From contig CM114275.1 in NCBI GenBank assembly GCA_050084515.1, positions 22,878,001 to 22,942,000 of the forward strand: a stretch of 64,000 nucleotides of DNA, in the 5' to 3' direction. The DNA comes from Blasia pusilla (lineage: Eukaryota > Marchantiophyta > Marchantiopsida > Blasiales). Positions 41,901 to 54,660 of the stretch are shown one piece after another (positions within the stretch are counted from its first letter, which is position 1; every line of letters begins with the position of its first letter). The notes beneath the pieces are model-generated. The model searched no databases, had not been told where the DNA came from, and saw only the letters and a list, made by a program, of their open reading frames with translations. Both the position numbers and the translations under genes were made by a program.

Positions 41901-44570
41901 TGGCGTGAGCAAGTGCGGCTCTTTCATGATCACCATTATTAAAAGCCTCCAGATTGAATTCTTCAGCAGGTACTTTTGTAGACCAAAGCCTCAAGCTTAC
42001 TGTGTTCTTTGTTTTGTAACCGGGAATAGGAACATCATACGCAACAGCAACTACATTCTCCCCTCCCACCCACTGCTTCTTCCCATCGTAACCTTCCACC
42101 ACCTTCCCACCAAACTTTACTGGGTAGAAAATGTCGTTTCTTACAATTTCCCACGGACTCCCATACTGCCAAAGCGATGATCATGAGTCCAGTTGCATGC
42201 AGAAAATACAGCAATCAGGATGTTTTATACAACGAACAAGAAATAAATATGAAGACTGCAAGAAATTCTTGTATGGTGCAGAAAGAATGAACGAGATTTT
42301 CTTCCATACAAGCTAGCAATAACCATATTCAAACTCCTTAGCAGGACTTTCAGCTGCAGAATTACGTCCTCCTCCATCCTCATGGTCTAATCTGCACATG
42401 ATACTCACTGCTGTCACTCTCGTCACTCGCCTGTCTCTCAGGTGCGCATGCAAAATGCTCTGTTCTAGTTCGGTTAGGAAAGTTAAGCGAAGACTCGACA
42501 AGTGGGAATTAAACTAGTACCTCCAGCCATTTCTCAGCTACTTCTTGTTGCCCTTCTTTTGTAATTCGTTGGTGGAAAAGACCATACTTGTAGCGGAGGC
42601 CATATCCCCACGCGGGATAGTTCAGTGTCGCCAACGAGTCTAAGAAACAAGAAGCCAACCTACCCAAACCTCCGTTTCCGAGAGCGGCATCAGGTTCCTG
42701 AACCAAGCAAGATAATTGTCAAAGAACCGCCCTGACGCATTGTAGGACATTCTGTAGCCATCATCACATTCTCCAATCTTCACGCGAACGGTGGTATGAA
42801 AACTTCTCAGACGGCCTAGGAAATCCCCCAAGGAGATACATTTTGCGGTCGGCGACTCGGAACTGAACTGGGACAGTCATCGGACGCTGGTCGATAAATT
42901 AAGCACTGACACAATAAATTGATGAGAACAATCGCAAGTTTTTTTTCTCAACGCGAGTAAGCGTAAAAATTCGGCAGCTTATCCATCTTTTCTGAACATC
43001 TGTGATTGAGACGACATCTTCAGCAATTGTAGAGCACGGAGGATTGTGATCGAGCCTCCACAACACCGACGCGAGTCAGAGGTTCAATCATACATCGAAG
43101 TGCCACTTGGCCACAAGCGCATTAGCCACTCGGCTGCTTCCTTCGAGCTAACGAGTACCTGCTCGGCAACATCTTCAAGTTCGTATCCGAAATTTCGAAG
43201 AGCTTGGCCGTAAGCGTCTCTGATCTCCAAATTCCCGATTGCATTCTGCAAAGCTCTTCCCTGCATCGGATGACAACCGGATGAACGGCGCAGATGAGCT
43301 CATGGTTCCTATACTTAGCATTGCACGATAAGAAGTGAAACCTTGTGGAGTAATCCCAAGGTCAGCGAGATAATAGGTGAAGGAAAGGATATCGAAACAC
43401 GTTCGATGAGCGTAAAGTGGGGCTAGATACACGGCATGCAACCATAACAACTACATGCTGTATGGTTTAAATAGATAAGGATAAGGATGTACAGTAGTCA
43501 ACCTGCAGGAACTCCATGGATAGGTAATGGATATGCTTGGGGTTGGTCTTGTGAAAGTGCTTGTAAGTCTCATTCCATTTCATGATCAAATTGTCGCGGA
43601 CACTTTCGGCAGTCGCTGCGTAAGCTTTAACCACGTCAAACTTCAAGGGTGAGAAAGTTGGAGTATACTCTGCGTGATATTGAATGTTTGAAGCAACGGA
43701 CGCCGCATCCTCCGAGGCAGGGTTCGCAATGGGCAGAATTCCTGGTAGAGACTCACGAACAGCAGATGTGCAACGAAGCAATCAGTGCAGGAACAACGGA
43801 AATGGAACGTCAACAACCGCTGAGTCACAATTGAAGGGGCTTTCTTCCTACTTCACAGCTGTCTAACGATTCTCCTCTCATTTCCCAGAGCAAATCGCGC
43901 TGCTCGAATCAGGATTCCATTTGTATCACATGACAGTCGAGAGTAGCGGATTGCGTGCCAAACCGGAATCCCAGCACGCTACACTACGCGTCATAGCCAG
44001 AGACAGCATAGACCGAATCTGGCCCATAGCTCACAGAGGTACTGAGCCTTGTTTCAAAGCGATTGCTGAACACATTCTATGCGCCAACAAAGAAGGGGGT
44101 GCAGCGAGTGCATAAGAAGCGTGTAGCAACGCACAAGGTACGTATGGCTCTAACGCGGAGACAGAACATGAGTACTCGGTCGACCAATCAACCACTGGTG
44201 GTTGACGTGAAGGGAACAAAGCCTTCATCGCTCCTCGTGATAGGGAGCGAAGAAGGAAACGAGACACCCCCATGCATTCGAAAGTTAGCTGTAAAGTTAC
44301 GTCATGACGATTTCAGTTCGAATCCAGGATTGTCCCACCTTTGTCCAACTCTGCCTTCTTTGGCCTTGGTTCACTCGCCACGCATCGGATAGATGAACTC
44401 CCACCGAGAGCGAAGGACAGCGAGCTACGTCTCTGCTCAGCAAGCGATCGGCCGAGCAAATTACTTCTGTAAGAGGCATTCGTTGCGCCTCTGCGTTGCA
44501 CCTTGTCCTCACTCGGACGCAGGAGCGAAACGATCGAACCGGTACCGACCTGAGCCCCGACGACGGCCAT
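35945..44570 (-). CDS. PHO1: Plastidial alpha-glucan (starch) phosphorylase, L type (PHO1/PHS1), 15 exons
   Basis: Enzyme: reversible phosphorolysis of alpha-1,4-glucan to glucose 1-phosphate, family GT35, in the plastid. Inferred exons: 44570-44339, 43741-43503, 43260-43159, 42697-42521, 42165-41890, 41509-41238, 40813-40696, 40472-40122, 39946-39794, 39422-39294, 39017-38781, 38238-38162, 37847-37661, 37236-37036, 36061-35945; 2868 nt, 955 codons plus stop, close to the 962 residues of Arabidopsis PHS1. Exon 1 is a Ser/Arg-rich transit peptide with [18 protein letters not shown]. The core has [57 protein letters not shown] and the pyridoxal-phosphate lysine in [14 protein letters not shown]. 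Exon 8 holds an acidic Glu/Asp insertion (about 40355-40250), the L80-like loop specific to plastid isoforms. All exon phases join; intron 5 has a GC donor. No break seen, so probably functional. Confidence 0.95.
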
Positions 44571-45729
44571 GGTGGGGACTCACTCGTTCTCCTTCCCTTC
44601 CTCCACAGAACGCAGGCCTTCTTGGCCCCCTCTAAATCACAATGACTTCTCCGAAACACATTCCTCCGCAGAACGAACGCCTGCACCTTGTCCCTCCCCG
44701 GCTCCCTCGCGCTTCCTCTCAATCTCTCTCCTCCGCTCTACAGCCTCCCATCCAGTATCATCATAATCATACTCTCCAGGAATCGATTCGCAGAGAACTC
44801 ACCGCCAACAGTACCTTTGTTTGTTTCCACTGTCTGCACTCGCCAGTCAGCCAACCAACGCAGCCTTACCCCCTGCCAAATCAGGATCCATCCAAAGCTC
44901 ACAGGATTCTGCGACACCAGTTTTTTATTCCTTATGTCTCTCCCCCTCTCTCCATGTTCTCCGCGAATCTCCCACAGCCAACACAAACCAGACCGCCCGC
45001 TTCTACTGCTTTCCAGATCATGTGCCTCCAATTCCTCCCCGCAGCGAAATCTCGCCCGCGCACTCCAACCACTCGACCTCTGCGATCGCATTTTTTGCCT
45101 CAATCTCGTCGCCCGCCCCTCCTCCTACTTCGCCTCCCGACGCTCCCTCCAGGAGTCCGGTGCAATCCCTTTCGGCGGCCGCGTCACCGGAAGCAACGTG
45201 CGCTTTTCGTACCGCAACGTTCCGCGCGTTGGCCACAGAGGCATGCGCATCTGACCTGGAGCGCGACGCGCTGCGACGGGACCGTACTTGGCTCCGAGAG
45301 TTCGCCACAGCGGCATGCACATCTGACCTGGAGACCGACTTCGCAGCGATTTCTATGACGTGGCCAACTTCATTGCTTCAGATCTCCACATCATCGCTGG
45401 AGAAATATCAGAAAATAAATAAATGATTGCATGCAGCGCCTTCCCTCTCTAACTGTTAAGCATCGCTTTCGCGGCGTGACTTCAACAAATTGTAACCGGT
45501 GTGGCTCCCCGTTCTTGCTCACGACACGTGTCACACGACATAATGTAATTATTCTTTTTTTCCGTAGCTTGGCCCCGATGTGAACAAATACATATATCCT
45601 CACTAGAATTCCAAAACAAGATGATGCTAGTGATCATACACATGACAAAAAAAGTTAATTATGCCCTCTACCCTCTCTAGGGTGTCTCAAATTTGTGGCA
45701 TAGTCCTAGACAAGGTGGGCATGGATTTA
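44571..45729. other. Upstream region of the phosphorylase gene
   Basis: C/T-rich on the plus strand (G/A-rich for the minus-strand gene) with a local duplication near 45225-45330 (CATGC[G/A]CATCTGACCTGGAG repeated). Long plus-strand ORFs here look compositional. It should contain the 5' untranslated region and promoter; no TATA box could be chosen with confidence. Confidence 0.5.
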
Positions 45730-46072
45730 TGGATTTACGGCAGGTTGGGTATGCATAGGTTGTCGGAAGAGGTATACCCTTGCCTCTTGCGTCCAAATGT
45801 AGAGACACATTCCCCATATCTCTAATACAGCTCATGTGGAAAGCACAACACTTGATGGGATAACATACGCTATGATTTGTGAGACATCGTCCTTGTTTTT
45901 TTATGGATTTACGATAGGTTGGGTCTCGGGTGCCGGAAGAGGTAGACTCCCACCTCTTACGTCCGGACATAGAGACACACCCCTCGTGTACTTAATTCAT
46001 ATCATGTGGAAAGCATGACACCTGATAAAATAACATACCTTATGAATTAGAGACATCATCCTTGTTTTACAA
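45730..46072. repeat. Diverged tandem duplication, unit about 172 bp
   Basis: Two head-to-tail units share TATGGATTTACG[G/A][C/T]AGGTTGGGT, GGAAGAGGTA, ATAGAGACACA and CATGTGGAAAGCA. The second starts near 45902. No coding potential; the unit is not otherwise seen in the window. Confidence 0.75.
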
Positions 46073-47852
46073 CCAATGGCTTTGGAGAAGTAGCGAGACT
46101 TACGTCCCGCCATATGATATGCCCTACTCTCCTCTTAACTTAGCTCTCTTCTTCTTTCCTATCTTCAGGTCCCTCCTTTAAAATTATATGTGTCAATAGG
46201 AAAGGAGTCCTCAAAGGACAAGTGTCAACAACAAGAGAAGGGATTATGTAAACCCATCCTCTATTGATAAATAGTACAAATAGATTACAACCTATTGTCT
46301 TGCTTCAGGCCAACAATCCAACTGCCCCCAAAAAAAATCTTGTTTTCGTTCAAGGAAGACACTTTTTTGTTATCCCCTGCCAATTCTAAGTAGGTCAACA
46401 AGTTATCTTCCCTAACTAATACTAGTAAGGATTGTGGCATGCACAAATTTCATAATTAAAGTTTCAATGACACCCTCCTTACCAATCTCTCTATGCAACC
46501 CCAATTACCATAACCAAAGCTATTTTTGAGCAAGTAGTGGCACATGTCAAACAAAGGGACAGCTAAAAAAACTGCATCCTCCAATTAGCATATAGATAAC
46601 TAGATTCGGAGATTCTGAAAAGAATTGTGTATTTTTGGTCATTACAAATTCTGCCACCACCATCGTATCAATGGACGACATGGAACATAAGACTTGTGCC
46701 ATCCCATAAAGAGCCATTCCCAATGCACCTGCAACCTTGTTGTTTTCCTAAACAGGGTTGCACGTGGAGACACTAAGTACCAATTTTTTTAATGTTTTCC
46801 AGTGGGGGTTGTTTACATTCAAGCTCATTAAGCACACTCCCAATATTAAATGTTATGGGTGTGGAATCTACTGTAAAAACTTGGGCCAATGTTACTAGTC
46901 TTTCGTGGTTGGAGGCTAATTTTCCTTGCATTCTTATTCTTATAGTGCGGTTCTTTGAGAGGGGTGGGAGAAATTAATTATCAAACATATCTGTAGGATA
47001 CTTTAATAGGCTAAATGCCCAAGAAAAAATAGGACTTGTAAGGCCTGTTATGAAGGTAAGTAAGTTTTTGAAAAGTATATTCAAAGAAAATATATTTTCC
47101 AAAGAGAAGTATTCACATTTTTAGATATCATAAATAAGTTATAATTATCATACATACAAGTGTAAGATCCATTTATCATATGAATCCTAAAAAAATGAAA
47201 ATAATAAGCTCAACCATCCCAACATAATTCATTTTTTCTCTTTATAATTCTCTTATACACTCAAATTCTTAAGCACATACATCCTACTCTCAAGAAAAAG
47301 AAAATTGGTATATTTAAATGTACATCATGATCTATTTTCATATAAGCCAAGTTCATTCTTAAGCCAAAAGAATTAAAGCATCACACTCATTGTCACAATC
47401 TTACTGTATTATTTAACTTAAACACTCCAATATTGAAATACGGTCTTCAAATAAAAATCATCAAGAATATACCCTCTCCTCAAGCCTCTATATCGTGGCG
47501 TGTGAGTATATTATCACCCCTAAAATAAGTGATTTAAAACTTGTAGTACATAAAATACTTCTTCACTACAAGATGAGCATATATGTCCTTTACTAGGATT
47601 TCCAATATGTGGTGATAGAATCATGTCTTTATTGTGCGTATATGTCCTTGTTCACCTCTCCCCTTGGATAGTGGGGTGTGGTCTCAACCCCAAGGCAGTG
47701 ACATCCCTAACTTATGACATTAATGGTCTATGTTCGAGAGAGAATACGCCTTATCTATCTTTCATGTGTGTATGCCTTGATTATGCTCCCAAGTCAAGAA
47801 TTTGGATAAAAAGTTCCAACCATTCACTCAAAAACCAAATCTTCTCTATGGG
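46073..47852. other. AT-rich intergenic DNA, nothing recognised
   Basis: No ORF with recognisable content, no RNA gene and no repeat that I could support. Confidence 0.5.
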
Positions 47853-47946
47853 AACCCCAAAAACATAAATGTTCAAAATCTTGATAAATGAAGGTGTTTG
47901 AACCCCAAAAACATAAATGTTCAAAATCTTGATAAATGAAGGTGTT
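47853..47946. repeat. 48-bp tandem duplication
   Basis: AACCCCAAAAACATAAATGT through AAATGAAGGTGTT appears twice, 48 bp apart (47853 and 47901), without differences over the shared part. Confidence 0.9.
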
Positions 47947-47984
47947 GATCCTAAAACCAAACCTATTTTCATGGTGAGAGAATA

Positions 47985-48254
47985 GGGTTAATCACAAGGC
48001 GGAGCATTATAGCTTTGTCGTCTCATGCTCAAGAGGCTCAACAAAGAGAAAATGAGCTTTCCAAGCTTATTCTCCTCAAGGTATATCCTCTCTTCCAATG
48101 TCCTCCTTCTAATGGCTTGGAGTGAGCTCATCAACACAAAGGGGTTATCCACAAATAAAATCAAAATCACATTGAATTAAAGAACTTATCTAAAATATTC
48201 AATTCCTTGTATGACCTCCAAATGGGCCCAAACTACGAGAAAATATGCTCTAGG
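47985..48254 (-). repeat. Diverged relative of repeat A
   Basis: Minus-strand match to the 3' half of repeat A at lower identity: CTCATGCTCAAGAGGCTCAA, AATGAGCTTTCCAAGCT, CTCAAGGTATATCC, TCCAAATGGGCCC. It abuts the truncated A2 of M2 at 48255, so M2's end may have recombined with an older family member. Confidence 0.6.
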
Positions 48255-48735
48255 TTCAACAAAGAGAATGAGCTCTCAAGCTCTCTCTCTTGGAGGTATA
48301 CCCCCTTCCCTCTCCCAAGCCCTCTCAACGGCAACCTATGCTCGCACGTCACCTCCTTGGCTCTTGACCTGCTGTAGCGGGTCAAGGGCCACTTCCCAAA
48401 GTGGAAAGTCAACTATCCCCAATATGGAAACTTACCCGAAATAGTAAGTTTCTCTATATGGCTCCAAATGAGCCGAAACGAAGGGGAAACCTGCTCTCAA
48501 CAGGTCATTCTGGACCTCCTAGGCCTGTCCTCCACTAATCGTGAAGACGCTATGGTAGATCCCACCGATCTATCCTAATAGTCGTGATAGTTGTCATGCG
48601 CATACATATCGCTACACAACATACATCGTTGTCATCGAACACACACACAAACACACATGATCCCATGCTAACTCATGGCATCCATACACAGAGGCGAGAA
48701 GTACCAAAATATCTCCAATCACTCCCCTAGCTTGT
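48255..48735 (-). repeat. M2 3' repeats: polypurine tract, B1 and truncated A2
   Basis: AGGGGAGTGA precedes B1 (48718-48592, TTGGAGATATTTTGG...GCATGACA), then AC, then A2 starting TATCACGAC (48589). A2 stops at 48255. The GACA-AC-TATC border is the same as in M1 and P1. A stem-loop (TTGACC...GGTCAA) lies at about 48362-48390. Confidence 0.83.
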
Positions 48736-48904
48736 GGTTAGGTTCCTCTAACTCCAGATAGCCATCTATCCCTACCTACCACGATATACATCTCTAGGAC
48801 GCTAAGAGTAGAAAGGTCGGGTGCTCATGTGCCCCATCGTTAGTTGCCTTCATGTCATCCATATCACAGAAAAAGTCAAAATCGAAAACTATCTAGTATC
48901 TCCT

Positions 48905-49965
48905 CTGTGTATATCTAGGACACATCCATCATCCCCGAGGAACCCTAGTGAGAGGTGGCATCAGATATGCCATATGCCAACAACTCGAACATCCATCACA
49001 GACTAACATCGTGGCCGCACCACGAGCAAAACCACACGACATATAACGCAAGCCTTCCGGAACTATTGCTGAGCTCGGATCTACTATACCATCAATGTTA
49101 GAGAATTGACATGATGTACAATTATGCTCATGGTCCTTCCATACCATACCATCACGTCCCTTTGGCAAGAGAACACATGAGGGCAAAACGTCACGCACTC
49201 TCAGGATAATGCGCCCTACAGTCACATCCAACGTCATCAGTGCCGTCTGCTGCAAGTAGACATAATCTCCCTCATGAAACCTCCGGATAGTTGGTCGATA
49301 ACCACCACCCCGAATAGTCACATACCTCAACGTATCCCGATGTTGCGCAATCGCCAAGTTCTCGAACGCCATGGGTATCACTCTCCGAAAAAACTCAACC
49401 CTCTGAGAACATGCTTGCATCCATACATCTGGGTCATCAAGGTCCAACACCTCATCAACATCTCGACAAATGGCTGCAGGTAAATCTGGCTCTTGGCCAT
49501 AAAGTAGCAAGTACGGTGACAAAGACGTTAAGGATGCCTGTCTGTTGAATCTATATCCCATCGCCAACCATGGCAACCGGAGGTCCCAATCTCCTCAGTG
49601 ACCTCTCTACAAGCCATACTTGCGTAAACCCCTCTTCACCGTCTGCACAACTCTCTCCGCTAATCCATCCGCCTCGAGATGATCTCGCTAAGTCGTCTGG
49701 TGGTCGATCAGCGCCTGATCACACAAGGCCTGGAACTCACCGAGAAACTTGGTACCCTGGTTTGTCAACGTCAGTTTGCATGCCTCACCACCAATACTGA
49801 ATCTGGAGCAAGATGTACGTCCGCTTCATCCCAAAGTGACCCAACTCCTCGTGGGCATGCTGCACTAGTCGTGCTCTCTACGAAGGATGCGGCACTACGC
49901 GTACTCTGCCATCCTCCCAAACCCTCAAAATATGTGTCCCCTCCCAACGGAACCGTCTGGCCCAC
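48905..49965 (-). pseudogene. M2 integrase C-terminus continuous with PHD finger
   Basis: One open frame (49576-48929) runs from the integrase (MPWLAMGYRFNRQASLTSLS, FHEGDYVYLQQTALMTLDVT) through GMVWKDHEHNCTSCQFSNID to the finger: MSCGFARG, CDGC, WHMAYLMPPLTRV and, past a stop, WMCP. Several ligands are mutated, but this copy shows that integrase and PHD finger share one reading frame. Upstream the zinc module (about 49870-49800) is joined to the late core by a deletion that removed the first catalytic Asp region. Confidence 0.87.
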
Positions 49966-50034
49966 TGTAGGATCCGATCTCGCTCTCTAGCACCCAGGTG
50001 CTTGCAACGCTGCCAGCACGAAGGTATTCCAAGA

Positions 50035-51640
50035 CTACTCCCTCATCATGAATATCTCGGCCACTTGTCGTATCCTCACTGGCCTCGGGATCAAGGACTC
50101 TCCACTAGACCTCGCCATCAAAGTCTCCACACTCTGGCTCTCCATAGCCAACATGCCTAAATAGGCTGACGCATGCCATTCTGGCACTGACTCCTCATCA
50201 CTCTCTCCATGCCATCGAGCTCCAGTCGCATCTCGCTGACTCGAGCATGGATTACGACTCAACCCATCTGCATCCTGGTTGAGCGTCCTAGGTCTATGTA
50301 CCACGTGAAAATCATACTCCTTCAACAACAGAGCCCATCTTGCAAGCTTCCATGTAAGCTTGCTGGACTCCATCAACCACTTCAGTGGTTGATGATCAAT
50401 GATGATGGTAAAGGGGTTGCCGAATAATTAACACCTGAAATGTGCGACAGCCCACACCGCAGCCAAGCACTCACCCTCATACGAACTGTACTTCGCCTCT
50501 GCAGCGTTGTTTGAGCGGCTAGCGTAAGCCACCACCAACTCTCTACCCTCATCATCATGCTGGGTGAGCACCGCTCCAATCTGTGTGCAACTGGAAAAGA
50601 CGCTCCCTGATCGGTCTCCTCAAGATGGGCGCGGACGTCAACCTATCCTTGAGCAACTGAAATGCTTGCTCTTGCTCATCCCCCCAGTGCCACTCGTGAT
50701 CCACCTTGGTCAGTAAGGTTAGTAGCTGCACAATCGAACTGAATCCCTTGACATATCGCCGATAGAAGTTTGCCAATCCCATGAATGCGCGAACACGGCT
50801 CACATTTGTAGGGCGTGGAATGCGTGAGATAGCCTCTACCTTCATCTGCTGAACACCAAGGCCCCCTGGGTATATCGTATGACCCAAGTACTCAATCTGG
50901 TCGTAGAAGAACTTGCACTTGCATGGATGTAGCTTCAGCCCATGTAATTATAATCTTCGGAACACCTCCTCTGGATGTCGCTCATGCTCCTCAACCGTGG
51001 CGCTAAAGACTACGATGTCATCAATATAACACCTAGCAAAATCCAGACCAGCCAAGATCCTATCCAAGACCCTCTGAAACTCATTCGGGGCATTCTTTAA
51101 CCCAAATGGTAAGAATCGCCACTGGTACAAAAAATCCTTCCCGTGAGGATCGATGCCCCAAAATGCCGTCTTCTGCATGTCCTCCAATTTGATAGGCAGT
51201 TGATGGTATCCGGCTCACAAATCCAATGAACTGAAGATCTTTGCGTGACCAATCGCATCAAAGATCTCCTCTAAGTTTTTGCCGTGTGGCTCATTCTGAA
51301 AAGAATATGACCATACAAAGTTTTCATACGGTACTTTCCGACGAACGAATCGCATCAAAGATCTCCTTAGGGGTGGGCATGGCATACCTATTGGACTTCG
51401 TTTGCCGATTGATAGGTCGGTAATCCCCACATATCCGCCTATCCATCTTGTTGCCATGCACATCCTTCTTGGCGGGCATGACAGTGGCAGATGCATACTC
51501 CCCATGCAACATCTCCACTAGTCCTTCTCCGACCAAGTCTTGGCTCCTACTCTGAATCAGAGCCCTCTCCATATGATTGTACTTGTAGGGTCATCCGAAG
51601 ATCAATGTATCACTCGACAACTCAATACGGATCCCCAATC
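50035..51640 (-). pseudogene. M2 reverse transcriptase and RNase H
   Basis: RT: RICGDYRPINRQTKSNRY, FLPFGLKNAPNEFQRVLDRI, FARCYIDDIVVFSATVEEHE (YIDD box about 51040), VRAFMGLANFYRRYVKGF. RNase H: LHTDWS, YEGE-type block near 50490, HRPRTLNQDADGLSRNPC. A 97-bp offset duplication (AATCGCATCAAAGATCTCCT at 51251 and 51348) with about 75 foreign bases interrupts the N-terminal RT. Confidence 0.9.
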
Positions 51641-52080
51641 CCTCCAGCGTACCCAGATCCTCCATGCTAAACGCAAAGCAGCTCCTATAACTCCTGAGGA
51701 ATTGATGTATCCGGCACCGCTCTCCTCCTGTCAACTTAGGGCCCATATCTGGCTCCCAAGTCTACATAGTGACTATGGTAGGACTCTCCGACGTGGGTAT
51801 CGGTGGTTGCTATGATGCAACCCCGTCTTGAACAACAACACTCGGCCGCTCTCCTGCAACCAACTGCAAACTCTGATCTCCTCCACATGTAGTGCCCAGA
51901 ACCACGCTCGATGTTGTGGCTATCATCTCATGGCGTACCTGCAAAACATCCCAAGAAGTCCAAGGGTGTCTCTCCCAATCTCCCCTGGTATGTAGATCTC
52001 CTCGGATCTCACCCCCAGCCACTGCCTCTACCATCTGGGTAGGCATGGGGCTCACCAACGTAACTGTTGTGATCTGTCAC

Positions 52081-53105
52081 AATCTCATACGACGCTACTC
52101 AACCACTCCCAAGCTGAGGATCCATGTCAAGCAGTTCGGGTCCATCGTCTGATCCAAGACATGGCGTCGTGATGCCTCTAACACTGACGGTACTGCCATC
52201 ACTCCTGTGGGAAATCCCATTGCTCGCTCTCTCTCGTTGGCGTTGGGCTCCACCAACCGATGAACCTGATCATCCCAAACCAAGCCAAGATCGGCCTCCT
52301 TGTATGCATAGGAAGCGGGAAAACTCACAAACGTGGGCAAGGCTGCCCACGGCCTGTCTGCCCAAATGACCACAGTCAACGGTGGTCGATCATTGTGCCT
52401 CACTGCCTGTGATTGACGACCTGGACAAAGAATGGAATCCACTAACAAATGGGAGGGGAGCTCCACTCTTGCATACACCCTCCGTAACATCGCATGGGGC
52501 ACCAAGTTGGTCCACCATAGACGCGGTCGATGGGATGTAGAACCTACACTCGCTGCATCCAAGAACACTGTTGGGCCAATCCAAGCACGCACCTCATGAG
52601 CACTCGTCACCACCCATGACCTGGAGTCTCCTAAGATCAGCACATTCTCTAGAATGTAGGATGGAGAACAAGACTGGTGCTCCTGCAACTGCCGTAAGAC
52701 CCTCAACATCTCCCAAAACAACTTGGACCGATTGTCAACCAACTCGTTGCCTCGTCCAGCATTCGATTGGCCCTGACATGGCCAACCGGATGACCAAATC
52801 AATGGTCCCTACTAGCTCTAAGTCCTGCGCCCCCAACAACGAAATATCCCTTGGTAGGGCACTCTGGTTCCCTTGTATCGCGAACGCACACAATAAATCG
52901 GGAAAACGTAGGCGTAACTGCGCCACATGTTGTAGTGAGACGCACCTCGTAACATCATCACTCTCCACATCAGGTACTGCTGCACTTGCACTCATGCTTG
53001 CAAAATAGAAGCTAACCCCGTGCTAATACCTCCAAAGAGATCTAACACTCGAATACCATCCTTCAGGGTACACCACACAATGGGTCTGGTATCCAAGGGT
53101 GTCAT
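52081..53105 (-). pseudogene. M2 cytosine-C5 DNA methyltransferase domain
   Basis: Motif I IRVLDLFGGISTGLASILQA (about 53060-53000). Motif IV is split by a frameshift: TIDLVIRLAMSGPIECW in one frame, GWPCQGQSNAGRGNELVD in the next (52795 on). Motif VI SYILENVLILGDSR; motif VIII ASVGSTSHRPRLWWTNLVPH; C-terminus PTFVSFPASYAYKEADLGLV, ERAMGFPTGVMAVPSVLEAS, RRHVLDQTMD. The C-terminal two thirds is one 235-codon open frame (52802-52095), the longest uninterrupted methyltransferase frame in the window. Confidence 0.9.
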
Positions 53106-54130
53106 TGTAGCACTCCCTGCTACCTCGGGTTCCTCATACCCGTCACGCTTTGGTGCAAACGCCTCGCTCCACGCAGTCTGCACGTGCTCATCTGCCAATC
53201 GTCGAAGCTCCTCAGTCGAGCCCCACAGCGACACCTCTCCTCCACGGAATGATGTGGCTACTATAACACTCCTCTCTATAGAAATGTCAGGAACGGGAGT
53301 ATCCTCTGCATAGATATATCTCTCAATCAAATCACTAGGCCAAGTGATGGCATTGCTAAATGCTGCTAAGGTCGCCACCTCTCCTGGCCGTTGCTCGATC
53401 ACTGCACCCGTGAATCGAATGGGTAATGAGCTAAGGCGCCCAACACCTGACTGCCATCGTGGTCTGTAGGACAATAACTCCTCCTAGTAATCCAGGGCAA
53501 ACCCCATCAGGTATAACAATGCTCCACCAACCAAGACGTCGTAGGACTCTGCATCAGTTACTATCGCCTTGGCTCGCACCACGGACTCATCTGTAGGATG
53601 TCCTGGGCGAATCCTCACCACGACCTCATGTCGGGTGATATACTGTGTGGTACTTGCTCCACCTAAGGATGTCTGTATCCGAAATCGATAATGCTCCACA
53701 TTGGCTCTCGTCAAGCCCAATCCTCTCAATGACGCTTTTTCCAACATGAGGGATTTCGCTCCTGATCCAACAAGACGCGTTGCGGACTAAAAGCTCGACC
53801 TCCGGGACTCACCAATTGGAAGACCGCTCCTCAATTATCCAACAACACAACACCAGGAGAAGCCATGGCACGCTTTATCGCGGGTCTAGCGGGCATCTCC
53901 GCCATCGTAGCAACCGCAGCTTGCCATGAATATGACTTGGACGGCCCGAGCATCCACTCCAAGGGTAGGTCCATCACCTCCTCTGCAATCACCTCTAAAC
54001 GTGATCCAGGAACTCCAACTCCACGCTCACATAGCGTAGCGGCTAGCCAAAAAGCTTCGGCGGGCGTACCCCCCAACGTCATAACATCGGAAGCAGAAAA
54101 CAAAGGAGCGCGATACACAATGGTGGTCAC
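53106..54130 (-). pseudogene. M2 protease and linkers
   Basis: The upstream linker (54130-53831) has LCERGVGVPGSRLEVIAEEV. The protease has a frameshift exactly at its active-site loop (VLLD then a shifted frame, about 53775), then RFRIQTSLGGASTTQYITRH and ESYDVLVGGALLYLMGFALD. The downstream linker (53474-53110) has EVSLWGSTEELRRLADEHVQ and continues in frame into the methyltransferase. Confidence 0.82.
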
Positions 54131-54145
54131 CCCTCACGGCCATAA

Positions 54146-54177
54146 TAATTGTGAATGGTAGGACCACTCACAATTAT
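54146..54177. repeat. Short inverted repeat at the copia insertion point
   Basis: ATAATTGTGAATGGT-AGG-ACCACTCACAATTAT: near-perfect 15-bp arms around three bases. The right arm overlaps the ACAAT target duplication and first bases of the copia LTR, so part of the symmetry may be chance or created by the insertion. Confidence 0.6.
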
Positions 54178-54486
54178 TGAAGATTGAGTTATAGTCAAGC
54201 TCATAAGACACCTGAACTGCTACATTTGGCACTCACACGAAGTAGGGAAGCTTAATCTTGGTTAGTCAATTAAGCACGATTATCTTAACTAGGGTTAGTT
54301 AATCACAATTAGTCTAACTCGAGACTATGGTTAAGGTTAGGGTTAGGGTTGCTTGTACATACCCTATATAATTGAGAAGAGGATCAGCCTCCACTCATTC
54401 TCTCATTGCAAATTTTATTCTCCATGGTGGTGTGTGTGTGTGAGAGCCGTTTTCCACCAATTATGCTTGTTTAGCAATTTTCCACA
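54175..54486 (+). repeat. Copia 5' LTR
   Basis: 312 bp, TATTGAAG...CCACA. Contains TATATAATTGAG as a TATA-like box (about 54364) and a GGTTAGGGTTAGGGTT run (about 54335) resembling telomere repeats. Confidence 0.93.
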
Positions 54487-54498
54487 TGGTATCAGAGC
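54487..54498 (+). promoter_or_regulatory. Copia primer-binding site (initiator tRNA-Met type)
   Basis: TGGTATCAGAGC, complementary to the 3' part of plant initiator methionine tRNA, lies directly after the 5' LTR. Confidence 0.95.
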
Positions 54499-54660
54499 GG
54501 GAGGAGAACATCACTTGAATTCTTGGTGTTTGATGAGAGAAGAGAGGTAAGAAAAGGCACAATTTCAGTTTGGGAGAAGTAAAATTTATTCAGAGCTCCA
54601 TGGGTGCAGATTTCAAGTGGGGCTTTGACGATGATAAAACTTTGGAGGCGTTTTTTAGGG

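Noticed and set aside
44642-45426. Long overlapping plus-strand ORFs (up to 238 codons) upstream of the phosphorylase gene
   Set aside because: C/T-rich composition, several frames open at once, low-complexity Pro/Ser/Arg translation and position at the minus-strand gene's 5' end; most likely promoter and untranslated region.
54333-54351. TTAGGG run as interstitial telomere sequence
   Set aside because: It lies inside both copia LTRs at the same place, so it is element sequence, not a telomere remnant.
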